This document shows, piece after piece, positions 24,076 to 33,562 of a DNA stretch of 64,000 bases; positions within the stretch are counted from its first letter, which is position 1; the number at the start of each line of letters is the position of its first letter. Source of the stretch: Cristatella mucedo. Its lineage: Eukaryota > Bryozoa > Phylactolaemata > Cristatellidae. A program made the position numbers and the translations under genes. Below the pieces are notes generated by a model. The model worked only from the letters and a program-made list of their open reading frames with translations, was not told the origin of the DNA and did no database searches. The stretch lies in NCBI GenBank assembly GCA_009760855.2, contig WPIO01000216.1, positions 95,001-159,000 on the forward strand, read 5' to 3'.

Positions 24076-24430
24076 CAGGTGCCAACTATCATGGCAGTAT
24101 GGCTGCCATTATGGTAGCTGTAAATTCGTTCATGTAAGAGTGGGGTTTTCAATGACACCAGGCATACTAAAGTTATGCCAAGCATGCAAAAATATTAAAT
24201 GACTCCACAAAAAACAAACTAGAGTCCCTTACCTCCTGAACTATCACGGCACTACTACCACAGCATACATACCAACAGCATGTCCGTTTGTTTTTGGGTT
24301 GTCAATAAATATTTTCACAGGCTTGGCATAACTTTAGGTATGCCTGGCATTGTCAAAAACAACTGTATTACCGGCACAAATTTACAGCCACAGCATCACC
24401 CACCATACAGGGAGGAATGTTCTGCACCTG
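24076..24430. mobile_element. 355-bp fold-back (MITE-like) DNA element
   Basis: The left arm 24076-24183 and right arm 24321-24430 are inverted copies. The outermost bases are CAGGTGC and GCACCTG, and CTGTAAATTCGT pairs with a GCACAAATTTACAG region. The innermost CATACTAAAGTTATGCCAAGC pairs with GCTTGGCATAACTTTAGG. The spacer is about 137 bp and has no coding potential. It sits in a LINE-A copy that reads through on both sides (GCTCCAGCCTAC ... CAGAACTACTCCCC), so it is a real insertion. The target duplication is unclear: ACAGT on the left against AGAGT on the right. Confidence 0.85.
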
Positions 24431-24975
24431 AGAGTAAATATCAGAACTACTCCCCACCAAGCTAGGCTAAGTACCACAAACTTTTACCTCCAATCGTTTA
24501 GCTATACGTCGTAGGAGCTGAAATTCTTTGGAGACCTGCTTTAGTTCCTATGCTCCCAAAGCCTGGAAATAACCCCCAATAGACAGCTGACGTCACGACA
24601 TCCCCCTGCAAACATGTCAATAACTAAAAAGAAGCTAAAAATCTCCTTTCTTGGGTATTTGTGACTGCAACTTGCTTGTACTTAAAAACACACCTATTTA
24701 GGACCGCATTTAGTGGGTCCCTATGATTCGTCCTTGATGTGCTTACGAGTGCTGACACTGTGCATGCTGCCACTAACCACATTTGCATGCTGAACCTGTG
24801 CATGTCACCCCTAACCATGTTACTCATTTTGTTGGTTTATCAAGCATTATATTACTCACCATGTAATTGCATTTCCCTTTGCAGCAAATGTAAAGCGCTT
24901 AGAGAGAGATTGGGTTCTCTGAGGGCGCTTTAATAAGTGCATTATTGTTATTTTTATTATTATTATTATTAATAT

Positions 24976-25317
24976 TGTACTTGTGCTTGTACTGACACTT
25001 TACATGCAACCACTAACCTTACTGCAATAGCTCACTAGGTAAGGAGGTTGCTTTTCACGACCTCGGCCTCAAGGTCGTGGGTTCGAATCCTGCGGTGGGT
25101 GATCCTTTATCGCCACTGCAAGCAGTGGCGATAAAGATAGCCATAAAGGCTCTTACGTCGCTATACAAAACAAGGCTGTTAAATCAGCTAGCATATTTTT
25201 TTATTTTTTTTTTGTACTGTACCTGCTGGGACTCCGTGTGTCACCTATAACCATCTTATACTTGTTGACACTGTCCATCACTAATCATTTGACCATGCCT
25301 CCTTTAGAACATTCATT
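24976..25317 (+). mobile_element. Decayed LINE-A 3' UTR piece split by a SINE-A
   Basis: TGTACTGACACTTTACATGC then AACCACTAACC before the SINE, and GACTCCGTGTGTCACCTATA then ACCATCTTATACTTGTTGAC after it, echo the LINE-A 3' UTR words (GCTGACACTGTGCATGC, CACCCCTAACCATGTTA). There is no terminal block. Confidence 0.5.
25022..25213 (+). mobile_element. SINE-A copy
   Basis: The sequence is nearly the same as the 18.76-kb unit: CTCACTAGGTAAGGAGGTTG head, GTCGTGGGTTCGAATCCTGC B box, GATCCTTTATCGCCACTGCA body, and TGTTAAATCAGCTAGCATA tail running into a T-rich stretch to 25213. Little divergence suggests a relatively recent insertion. Confidence 0.9.
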
Positions 25318-25800
25318 TTTTGGCTCCAGCCTATCTCTCAGATCTACTCCCCCAACAGGCCAAGCATCGTACCACCCACATTTTGGAATCCAATAGTTTA
25401 CCAATACCTCATGCAAACCTCGAATCCTTTGGAGACCGTGCATTTAGTTCCTATGCTCCCAAAACCTGGAACTCACTCCCGACATCCCCTGACTTGACCA
25501 CATTTAAAAAGAGCTTGAAAACATACCTATTTGGGACAGCATTTAGTGGGCCTCTGTGATACGTCCTTCATGCGCTTATGCTTTCTGCCACTGTGCATGC
25601 TGCCACTAACCACACCTGCATGCTGAACCTGTGCATGTCAGCCCTCACCATGTTATTCATGTTGTTTATAAAGTTTGGTGTTATCAAGTTATAATGTTTA
25701 TCATATTACTCACCGTTCAATCTCGTTTCCCTATGCAGCAAATGTAAAGCGCCAAGAAGGAGATTGAGTTCTCTGAGGGCGCTTTATCAAGTGCATAATT
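25318..25800 (+). mobile_element. LINE-A 3' end with intact C-terminal frame
   Basis: This is a 5'-truncated insert. Its 80-codon frame (25320-25559) covers the C-terminal end of the LINE protein: APAYLSDLLPQQAKHRTTH, ESFGDRAFSSYAPKTWNSLP, then a stop after FSGPL. The 3' UTR follows, with an extra TTTATAAAGTTTGG segment near 25668, and the AGCGCCAAGAAGGAGATTG block. The end at 25800 reads GTGCATAATTTTT instead of a clean (ATT)n. Unlike copy 1, the terminal codons are not interrupted, so this copy shows the natural C-terminus of the family. Confidence 0.9.
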
Positions 25801-25805
25801 TTTTT

Positions 25806-25885
25806 ATAACATGTAAAAAAGTGCTTAGAAAGAGATTAAGTTCTGTGGAGGTGCTATACAAATGCATAATGATTATTATTATTCC
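25806..25885 (+). mobile_element. SINE-B-type 3' tail fragment
   Basis: AAAAAGTGCTTAGAAAGAG, TTAAGTTCTGTGGAGGTGCT, then ATACAAATGCATAATG and (ATT)n. The block repeats the preceding LINE-A tail, but with the ATACAAAT ending typical of SINE-B. Confidence 0.65.
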
Positions 25886-26670
25886 TGCAGCTTCTCGTGC
25901 TTATAATAACAGTCGCGAAATTTCTTTTATGCCTTTCGGCCACGCAGCTGCAGAGCCTGTGTTGCGTTTACACATTGCTCTCCTTCTCCTATAGACTTGC
26001 TTAATTCTAGCAGTTGACTAGTATGATGTCATTACCACCAAGTTTGCTTATGCCGAAGCCCAATCCTGCTCAATCCTAAACTCCACCCGTCTTGAAACAC
26101 GGACCAAGGAGTCTAACATGTGCGCAAGTGGACTCTTCATAGTGCTCTCCAACCGCCCGGCAGGGGTCGGCCTGCCATGCTTCTGGGTGGTGCAGAGTGT
26201 CAGTCACGATGCAATCGGTCCTCTTATGGAACAGTTTACCACTATCAGTACATGGTTACAGGCTGCCTGTATTAACTTTTGGTCTTAAATCAAAGATCTT
26301 GCCTATCCATACGGTTTGAAGGCTGTACAAGATTGTCGCATGCTAGCAACTGCTCAATGGAGAAATGGGGGATGGTATGGCTAAGGGGCAGCAATGTCCT
26401 ATTAGCCTGCTGGCATACCACTTTCTAATCTTCCTATGTGATTTGATGGCCCAGCAGAGGTCATAAATCAGCACCCCCAAACATGATGCAGCTATGTTGA
26501 GCAATACAGCTGCTAAATAAACATTTGCTTTTGTCACATGCCTTTGATGACTGTGAGTGCTTGGATGTTTTGTCAATCAACTGTATCATGTTCAAGATAA
26601 GGCTGTACGCGGTTTATTCATTCTGATTACCAAACTAAGGTCAAGTTAGAATAACACGACGACTACAACA

Positions 26671-26672
<2 letters not shown>
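25886..26672. other. Mostly unassigned; holds the 28S-like fragment
   Basis: Apart from the rRNA-like piece at 26085-26129 I see only short frames (77 codons, 26343-26576, minus strand). No tRNA-like promoter boxes or tail next to the rRNA piece were noticed. Confidence 0.45.
26085..26129 (+). pseudogene. Fragment of 28S rRNA
   Basis: ACCCGTCTTGAAACACGGAC followed by CAAGGAGTCTAACATGTGCG and CAAGT matches, from memory, a universally conserved eukaryotic large-subunit rRNA segment with a single change (GCAAGT for GCGAGT). Neither flank continues as 28S, so this is an isolated piece, not an rDNA unit. It could be a retro-inserted rRNA fragment or the head of an rRNA-derived SINE. Confidence 0.8.
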
Positions 26673-26735
<63 letters not shown>

Positions 26736-26772
26736 ATATATATACAATATATATATATATATATATATATAT
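26673..26772. repeat. (TA)n microsatellite
   Basis: TA units interrupted twice by CAATATATAT. It separates two nonrelated stretches, and the poly-Ile/Tyr frames across it are artefacts. Confidence 0.97.
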
Positions 26773-27007
26773 GCTGATGGAAAGTGTTGTTTAGTAAGAC
26801 ATGGCTTTCGAGAGACAAGTTGTATGTGATCCGGGTCAGTATTATATATATCACAACTATGCACATCACGAGACAGCTTGGCTGGAGCAGCTGGCTGCAT
26901 ACATGGCTGTCGGTGGAAGTCCTCAGATCTCATGAAGGTGAAGCCCCACTTCCTAGCATGCAAAGTGTCCTGAAAGAGACTCGGCTCACTTGGGGGTGCA
27001 ATACAAA

Positions 27008-27439
27008 TACTGCATTCTACCGTGTATAAGCCCCTTTGTATTCCAAAATTATAGGTCAGATAAGTGAGAGGGGGCTTATACATGGGAGGTTACTTTTTTT
27101 GCTTTAATATTTCACTCAACAGTGTATATGCTTTGAATGCATTTTCTATATTCGAATGCACTTGTGGTATTTCAAATGCAATGAAAAGAACAGAAGATGA
27201 AGAGAGTGGTGACAAGCTTCCACCAAATTGTAAGCCTGTGATATGAACGAAGAAGATGGAGAGGGTATCATCTCTATTCCTGGTGCAAAGGATAGTAATA
27301 GTGACATGTGGTTATAATGTCTTAATATTTTTCACTTCACTCAGTTATTGAATAAAAAAATATTTTTTGCAAAAGAATTGGTTCAAAATTTTGGGAAGGA
27401 GATTATATATGTGGGGCCTGTACACGGTAAAATACGGTA
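27008..27439. mobile_element. Small TIR element flanked by TA
   Basis: The left end TACTGCATTCTACCGTGTA then TAAGCCCC (27008-27034) pairs with the inverted right end GGGGCCTGTACACGG then TAAAATACGGTA (27413-27439). They agree at about 22 of 27 positions, and the differences are transitions. A subterminal GGGGGCTTATACATGGG at 27070-27087 repeats the left end in inverse. Both ends are bordered by TA, as in Tc1/mariner-type insertions. The 430-bp interior holds only short frames and no transposase. Confidence 0.7.
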
Positions 27440-27449
27440 TTTCATTATG

Positions 27450-27585
27450 AGCTGGTTTGGTCCAGATGCTTGCCCCGACCAAGGGCTGGATGAGGTCGTG
27501 GGCTCGAGCCCCCCCCAGGCATATGTGAAGTGCCTGAAGAGAGATTAAGTTCTCTTGGAGCCCTATGTAAATGAATTATATATAT
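27450..27585 (+). mobile_element. SINE-B copy
   Basis: AGCTGGTTTGGTCCAGATGC head, GAGGTCGTGGGCTCGAGCCC B-box region, GGCATATGTGAAGTGCCTGA linker, AGAGATTAAGTTCTCTTGGA tail and ATGAATTATATATA end. It begins ten bases after the TIR element at 27439. Confidence 0.85.
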
Positions 27586-27830
27586 TTATTATCATTAGTA
27601 TTGCCAAGTAAGTGGACACTGTAGCGTGGTCAATCTCTGTGAAACTAACAGTATGGCCACTTCCGATCTTTCCTGACAGCCGACCAGTCCCCACAGCCTG
27701 GGCTCAGAGAGAAGCTGGTCAGAGACTGACCACTATGCCACTTCATTCACACTGTATACACGGAAAGGTCGAGGAAGACGTCTTGCTTATGGTAGCCGAT
27801 ACGGTGGGCTTTGGTTCAAGATCCCTGATG

Positions 27831-27895
27831 ATCCTTAGGATGGATCCTTAGGATGGATCCTTAGGATGGATCCTTAGGGTGGATCCTTAGGGTGG
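27831..27895. repeat. 13-bp minisatellite, five units
   Basis: The unit ATCCTTAGGATGG occurs three times, followed by two ATCCTTAGGGTGG units, all in register. The array sits immediately before the first readable LINE-B endonuclease sequence. Confidence 0.95.
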
Positions 27896-30508
27896 ATACA
27901 TCGACACAGACCTCATATTGACAATCCTAGCAATAGCCTGGTCTGCTCATTTCTTGACTGCCTGAGGACCTTTGGTTTAGTCCAACACATTAATCATACT
28001 ACTTAGGTCAGTGGCAATATCCTGGATCTCACAATGGATGTCTGCCCTACTGACCTTCTGCTGTGCCCACTGAACTGCTTTGAACATTGTTCGGCCTCTA
28101 CTGTTCATGCTCTGTTGTATGTACAGAATAAAAAGTCAATTTTGTCCAGCGATGTAACTTAAAAAAGGATTACCAAAGAAAAAAATTTTGAAGTCTGTAT
28201 TGAGGCAGGTCTTTTTGACCTGCACCCAGACCCGACCGACAGCCTCGATAACTTCACTGATGCAGTGAACATGACACTTAGAGGTGCTCTTGACCAGAAT
28301 GCTCCAGCAGATTCTGTCCAAGTACACAAACGAGGAGAATCGTTTCAATTTACAAATAAAATTCAAAAATGTGCCGTGTTAACCACGGGCTTCTTGAATG
28401 CAGCTTCATAATTTGGGTTCGGTGAAGATCTACTCAACTTCTAAGCCTTCCTTCGAGTCTACACCCAAACACTAAGAAAAGCCAGGGCTTCATTTTTCTT
28501 TTGAAAACACGAGCCCTGCCAGTCACACCAAACACAGATTTATAAGAAGGTAAACATTTTGCTAGCAAATACTAAGAGGTCTCACTCCCCATGTATTGAC
28601 GGCTCGATAGAAAAGCTTTCAGCCTTCTTCATTGAAGAAAACTGCGCACATTCGAGCCTCCGTGAAGCCCCTAAGACAGAAGCATTTGCTGAATCAAAAC
28701 CTGCGCTCTTTCTTTTAAAGATTTTCCGAGATTTATGCTTGCAGAATGGCTACCATAACAAGGTCCAGTAAAAAGAGCTCATCTCCAAAAGACCCAATAC
28801 CTATGTGACCGTTACTGGCAGACAAACTTAGCGAAGCCATAACAAAGGTTTTTAATGCTTTCCTGGAAAAAGAGTTGGCACCAAGTCATTCAAATCGCCA
28901 ATCGTTGGACCGATACCACCGGTCTACACTTAAATTGTTACTGGCTTGAAAAAGGCCCCAACCTGTAGTATCTAGGTGGGCGGAACAAGAGTATAACCTT
29001 AATTTTTTGTTACTGTATTCAAGATATTTCATAGTTCATTTTCTATGTTTTGCCGTGTAAATCTATCCGGTAGGACTGCAACAACCTAAATAAGCATAGA
29101 CTCGTGTGATATTGCATTGTATTGCATAATACTGTCACAAATCCTTCAGAGTTGATCGGATCATTTTCTGAGGCAATGCAATACTAATGCCAGGCAGATG
29201 CTGCAGTAAGCTGCCATCATAAAGCCCAGTCAAAAGTTAGGCAGCTAAAATATTTCAGACTTCGTGTGAGACAGCTTCAATTACTATTACATGAAACCGG
29301 CCCCTTGGTTGAATGAAAAAAGACTATCAATGCCAATTGCAGTCCCCATGGTGTGGAGAGAGCCCAGCAATCACGGAAATGCTTTCTGCACAATTACTTC
29401 TGCATGGTTCCTCATATTTTAGATGAGTAAAGAAGCAAACGAAGTCAAAAATAGTTTACCTAAACATTCCGTTTACATTGAGACCAGTTCCACATGGTGA
29501 GGGACTTTCTATTTCAGAACCTCCAGCAGAATTCATCTGATGAGGACAGAGGAGAGCCGACATGTTCTTTTCAGAAAACAGCAACGAACTAGTAAGAGAT
29601 ATGATGCAGTATCAGAAACATGGCTGCACTATGTTTCTAAAGATAGACTTCATTCATTCCCATTTGGATTTCCTCCCTGATAGCTCCGATATGGTTAGTG
29701 ATGAACATGGCTAACGTTTTCATATAGATATCGCAACAATTGAACAAAGATAGCACGAAAAGTGCTCTACTGCAATGCTGGCTGACTACTGCTGGACCCT
29801 CCTCAGAGACGCTCCCGAACAGCCGTGCAAGACAGGTAAAGAAACCTAAGAAGTAATTATGACATCATTTTTTGCAAGTACTTGCCATAGGCCTATTGCC
29901 ATTGGCATGCGTTTCGTGATGTACACACTTATCTATTACAGATTACAAAAAATAGAGCCAATCTTGCAACTTCACTCTCATATTCATGTTTCGCATACAC
30001 AGATTGATAAGAAATGACTGAATTTATTTCAGTAACATGACCTTTGTATGAAAGAAAATGTGTTCACTAGTGTATTTAAAAGCCTGGATTAGATACTGAA
30101 ATCCTTGCAAGCTATCACTCAGTTTCCCTTCTGACTTTTGTGTCAACAATTTTGAAAAAACTCGCTATGAAGCTGGTAGCAAATTTTGAAAAGAACAGAA
30201 TGTCAGACAAGTTTCAATCAGCGTTCAAGCAGCAGCAGCAATAGCTGAAACTGCTCTCCTCCGTGTAAAGAATGGCATCATATTCAGCAACGATGATGCG
30301 AATGCCACTGCACTAGAGCTGCTAGCGATCTAACAGCTACCTTCGACACGATTGATTCATTAAGAGGCAGACCAGGCACTATTTTGGTTTACATTGTACT
30401 TGTCAGATCGTGTGCAATCCCTGTTGTGTATGGATCAGGTCTACAATTACCAATCACCTGCGGAGTCCCTCAAGGGTCTATCCTCGATCCTTTGCTGTTC
30501 TCCATTTA

Positions 30509-30604
30509 ATATATAATTAATTCATTTGTATAGCACCTAAGACAACTCAATCTGCATTCAAGCACTTCATATATATATATATATATAATATATATATATA
30601 ATAT

Positions 30605-30638
<34 letters not shown>

Positions 30639-30747
30639 ATATATATATATATATATAATATATATACCACGGGGCTCGAACCCACGACTTCACCTTGACC
30701 AGACCTTGCTCGGGGCAAGCACCTAAACCACTGGGTCGAACCTGCTC
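30509..30747 (-). mobile_element. SINE-B with internal AT expansion
   Basis: On the minus strand the head GGTTCGACCCAGTGGTTTAG and the box GTCGTGGGTTCGAGCCCC come first. An AT-rich array of about 95 bp (30571-30666) follows. The normal tail GAATGCAGATTGAGTTGTC and TATACAAATGAATTAAT comes last. In other copies head and tail are joined by only about 15 bp, so the array is an expansion inside the SINE. Confidence 0.8.
30571..30666. repeat. (AT)n with regular TATAATATA interruptions
   Basis: AT runs are separated by AATATATA steps at roughly even spacing. The array lies between the head and tail of the SINE-B copy. Confidence 0.95.
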
Positions 30748-30989
30748 AACTTGTGGGAAAATGTATACAGGCTCATGGAATAGAATAGCATACTTATACT
30801 GACGATAGGCACCTGTAGTTGCCAATGAAACCGAAGCAATCTGCTGCAATGACTAATAAACTGAATGTTTGCCTTGCAAACATTCGATCATGGACGTTCA
30901 AAAATTGCCTGATTATAAACGACAAGAAAATAGAACTGTTGCTCGTAGGACACCTCAACCTGGCTTTCTAGAAAGGTTTGCCCTTCAAA

Positions 30990-31145
30990 AAAAATCTAGC
31001 TGATTTAACAGCCTCTTTTCGTATAGCGGCAGAAGTGCCTTAAAGCTATCACCACCTCTTGCAGCTGCAATAAAGTAACCCTCGTCGAAGGATTCGAACG
31101 TACGACCTCAGTTTTGACGAGCAACCACCTTATGTAGTAATGGCT
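30990..31145 (-). mobile_element. SINE-A nested in LINE-B
   Basis: The plus strand reads CTAGCTGATTTAACAGCCTC, then GCGGCAGAAGTGCC and CTATCACCACCTCTTGCAGC. GGATTCGAACGTACGACCTC is the reversed B box. CTTC borders both sides, a weak candidate duplication. Confidence 0.8.
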
Positions 31146-31759
31146 TCGTGTGGCCATCAGCATGTGCCCGGAAGTTAGGCGTTGTCTTCAACAGCTGCTT
31201 AAATTTTCAAAGCTTCCTAACGATCACCGGATACACGGATTAATTTATCAGTGGATGCCCAGCAAAATTCTTACAATGACCCTCAAGGCCTGCCACTTCT
31301 TGGCTCTTTCATACTTAGGGAACTGCTGCATCAATTTCAGTCTCGTCGTGTCCTCAAGTTCTGAATGGGCTATACATAAGCCGCTCCATTCCTCGGCTTA
31401 AAGACCGCTAGCTACAGAGGATTTTGCTCTGCTGGTCGTAGACTGTGGAACTCACTACTACATTTCTTAAGCAAAAAACAACCTCTCTCCTGCTGCCGAC
31501 TATGGCTAATCCTTTACCACGGTCCTGAGCTGCTAATTCCAAGCTACTCACTCACAACCTCAACTGCTCTCCCGACTCAGCTATGTTTCTCGCGTTCTGT
31601 TTGTTGTGCGAGATGAAGTCTGTGGGCAACGGAATGCGTACCGAAGGCAGCTTAGGCTGTAAGTGTGCCACACAAAACTCTAATGCGTAACACCCACATA
31701 GCCTTTGTGGCTTTGTGGAGTTACAGACGGAGATACATTACATTACCTTTCTTCCCACA

Positions 31760-32770
31760 CGGAGGATCTCATCTCGTGAATGACGTCAGTACATGCAATG
31801 ACATGCAAGCAAGACGCTGTATGGCTTACGGTCAGCACAAGCCTGTGGATAGGCAACAACACGGAATTATTCCGACAAAGTTCACTCTCGCACCGCCCAG
31901 TCGGGCAGCGGTGGGTACTCGACAACGCCGCCGAGCATTCACACCGAAGGCTCCTCGATCAGTGGTCGCACGACAGCAGCGAGAAAAAGCCGTCTGCCAC
32001 ACGTCGCCCTCGCTCAGCAAACGACAAAGCCAGTCCAAGTCGCAAGGCGGTGGGGTTCCAGTAGCGGCGGCTAGCACAATTTGGTGGCGGGTGGCGTGCA
32101 GGCAGACGAGCGCGAAGCGGCTAACGCGCGCGAACGGTGGAAGCGGCGGCTGCCTGCAACGCGACGAATCGCGACGGTCGGGCCGCCGCCGAACGCTGGG
32201 GTCGCAGACAGAGCTCAGCGCAGACGCAGCCGCGAGCGGCGAGCCGGCAACTTACACCGTCGTCGAGCCTACGCCTCTCACGACCACCGGATCCGGCGCG
32301 GGTAATGCGCCACGCTCAATGCGACCGAAAACGGCGTCGTCGTCCGCGAGCACATCAGCTGCGTCGGCCATCGCGACCGCAGACAGCGAGCGCCGAACTC
32401 ACCACAACAACTGTCCTACGCCCATAATCTGCGCGCGCATGCCGTTGCTATCAAAGATGGCCGACGGTCCGCAAAAACTGTTGATGCCCGCCCCCAGGGT
32501 GTGCTGTGGTGTATATCTATGCTCCGTGCTGAGCGCAAGCCGTAAGACCGTTTCGCGCTGCCCCCCCCCCGGCCGCACTGCGTCGTACATTTCAAGCTGC
32601 TAAGTAGAGGGCAGTTTACCGTATCGAGCGTACGTAATGCAACTTGTAAAGTAGGGAATTTTATGCACCAGGTCAGGCGCAGCAGTAAATTGTCCGGTCG
32701 GTCTTGACGGAGCAGACTCTGCTGAGCGTTTCCACCGCCCGCTCAGAGTTCGGTTGGTCTTAGCGTCGGC
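31760..32770. promoter_or_regulatory. GC/CpG-rich island, possible promoter or first-exon region
   Basis: Base composition changes abruptly after the LINE-B tail. CG dinucleotides become frequent, for example around 32100-32400 (GCGAAGCGGCTAACGCGCGC). Both strands are unusually open. Within it, CAAAGATGGCCGACG at 32452-32466 has a good ATG context and resembles a YY1-type initiator (AAGATGGC). On the minus strand an ATG at 32440-32438 opens 38 bases that end at GTGAGT (32402-32397), a good splice donor. This fits an unmethylated CpG-island promoter, possibly bidirectional. No protein family is recognised. Confidence 0.4.
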
Positions 32771-32954
32771 TTATGTTGCTTGCATTCACTTAGCACTCCA
32801 TACATACGCTATGCGTTCGCAGTGCATGAAAGTTATGGCTGCGTGCTTGGTACATCTAAACCCGCTCGCGTTTCCCCAGAGCGCAGACTGATCGCCGACT
32901 CGGCGGCGTGACCCGACCGCGATGTAAATGCCCATCGATTGCGAGCTATAAGAA

Positions 32955-33043
32955 TAATAATAAAAATGACACACTTGATAAAGCGCCACATACAGCTCAT
33001 TCTCTTTCTAGGCGCTTTACATTTTCTTCAAAGGAAAACCATC
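32955..33043 (-). mobile_element. LINE-A 3' tail fragment
   Basis: (AAT)n, then GACACACTTGATAAAGCGCC, CATTCTCTTTCTAGGCGCTT and TACATTTTCTTCAAAGGAAA. This is the reversed terminal block, so the insertion is 5'-truncated to its last ~90 bp. Confidence 0.85.
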
Positions 33044-33169
33044 CGACGGTTAGTGGTAGTGCAACGCCGAAGGCTCCGCGGAGTAGGCCTAACCAGCCGC
33101 TTACCTCGCGGCATGCACTGGTGCAACTCTCAGATTAGCCGCGATGGGAGCCTTTGCCTTGGGGGGGGG

Positions 33170-33400
33170 GTCAACAAGGGCGCCTAGTACGGACCCAACT
33201 CCTGAATCACCTAGCTCAGGTTAGAATGGAGCTTTATGCAGGCGATGCGGTTAGGAGATGGAGCGACTATTGTGGCTGTCTTAGCGGGTTCGACTAGGAC
33301 ACCTAGTGCAGGCCCGGTTCCTGGTCTACCCGCTAAAGTTAGAATGAAGCCTAGTGCAGACGATGCGGTCAGGCTGTGCACCGACTAATATGCTGAAGTA
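33170..33400. repeat. Diverged tandem duplication, ~117-bp unit
   Basis: Two adjacent units share the order CCTAGT-C-GG/CCC, AGGTTAGAATGGAGC or AAGTTAGAATGAAGC, and GCGATGCGGTTAGG or GACGATGCGGTCAGG. About three quarters of positions agree by eye. Confidence 0.7.
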
Positions 33401-33473
33401 AAAATAGCAGCTACGCGCGAGGTCAGGAGTTTAGAGGAGAGAGAATATAAGAAGACGACTGACAGAGCTCGGG

Positions 33474-33562
33474 GCTGCAGCTTGGGTAGTTGATAAGATA
33501 CAACGCTCCGAGAGCACGGCTGCAGCTTTGGTAGTCGATGCGAGACTACGCTTCGAGAGCAC
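33474..33562. repeat. Tandem duplication, ~45-bp unit
   Basis: GGCTGCAGCTTGGGTAGTTG...CGCTCCGAGAGCAC is followed directly by GGCTGCAGCTTTGGTAGTCG...CGCTTCGAGAGCAC. Confidence 0.85.

Larger units (their letters stand above)
22912..24975 (+). mobile_element. Decayed LINE-A copy with nested SINE-B and fold-back element
   Basis: The sequence follows the LINE-A RT from CAAGTCAGTTCCAATCTGGC (compare 17762 onward). It breaks at 23221-23357 for a SINE-B and resumes at GGCTCTGTGCTTGG. CACTTCGATGCAGATGAAAC marks the catalytic box, with the second aspartate changed as in copy 1. It breaks again at 24076-24430 for an inverted-repeat element. It then resumes at CAGAACTACTCCCCACC and ends with the 3' UTR and (ATT)n at 24951-24972. 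Substitutions and small indels are frequent in the RT part. The last 300 bp are much better kept, so two insertions of different age may be joined here. Confidence 0.8.
27899..31450 (+). pseudogene. LINE-B endonuclease-RT remnant
   Basis: Recognisable pieces are the endonuclease FLDCLRTFGLVQHINHT and GNILDLTMDVCPTDLL (27950-28070), and DNFTDAVNMTLRGALDQNAP (about 28245). RT segments include ITCGVPQGSILDPLLFSI (30455-30508). After the SINE-B come LGKCIQAHGIE and the worn catalytic box TYTDDRHL (30750-30815). KLNVCLANIRSWTFKNCLI (30855-30915) is followed, after the SINE-A, by GVVFNSCLNFQSF-like sequence. The order matches the copy at 13-14 kb. Stops and frame changes are frequent in every segment. 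Confidence 0.7.
27899..31746 (+). mobile_element. LINE-B long copy with nested SINE-B and SINE-A
   Basis: Decayed endonuclease sequence (from 27899), linker and RT segments, and the C-terminal part are followed by a 3' UTR with AACACCCACATAGCC and the tail ACATTACATTA ending at 31746. A SINE-B (30509-30747) and a SINE-A (30990-31145) are inserted in the minus orientation. LINE-B text resumes after each. A stretch in the middle (about 28.9-30.0 kb) is too worn to assign residue by residue. It is the only LINE-B copy here that reaches into the endonuclease domain. Confidence 0.75.

Noticed and set aside
26085-26129. A functional rDNA unit
   Set aside because: Only about 45 bp match; neither side continues as 28S rRNA.
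31665-32603. 312-codon open frame on the plus strand, the longest in the window
   Set aside because: It begins inside the LINE-B 3' UTR (non-ATG first codon) and continues through the CpG island. Composition is Arg/Ser/Ala-rich as expected for GC-rich DNA with few stops, and the minus strand is similarly open. No domain.
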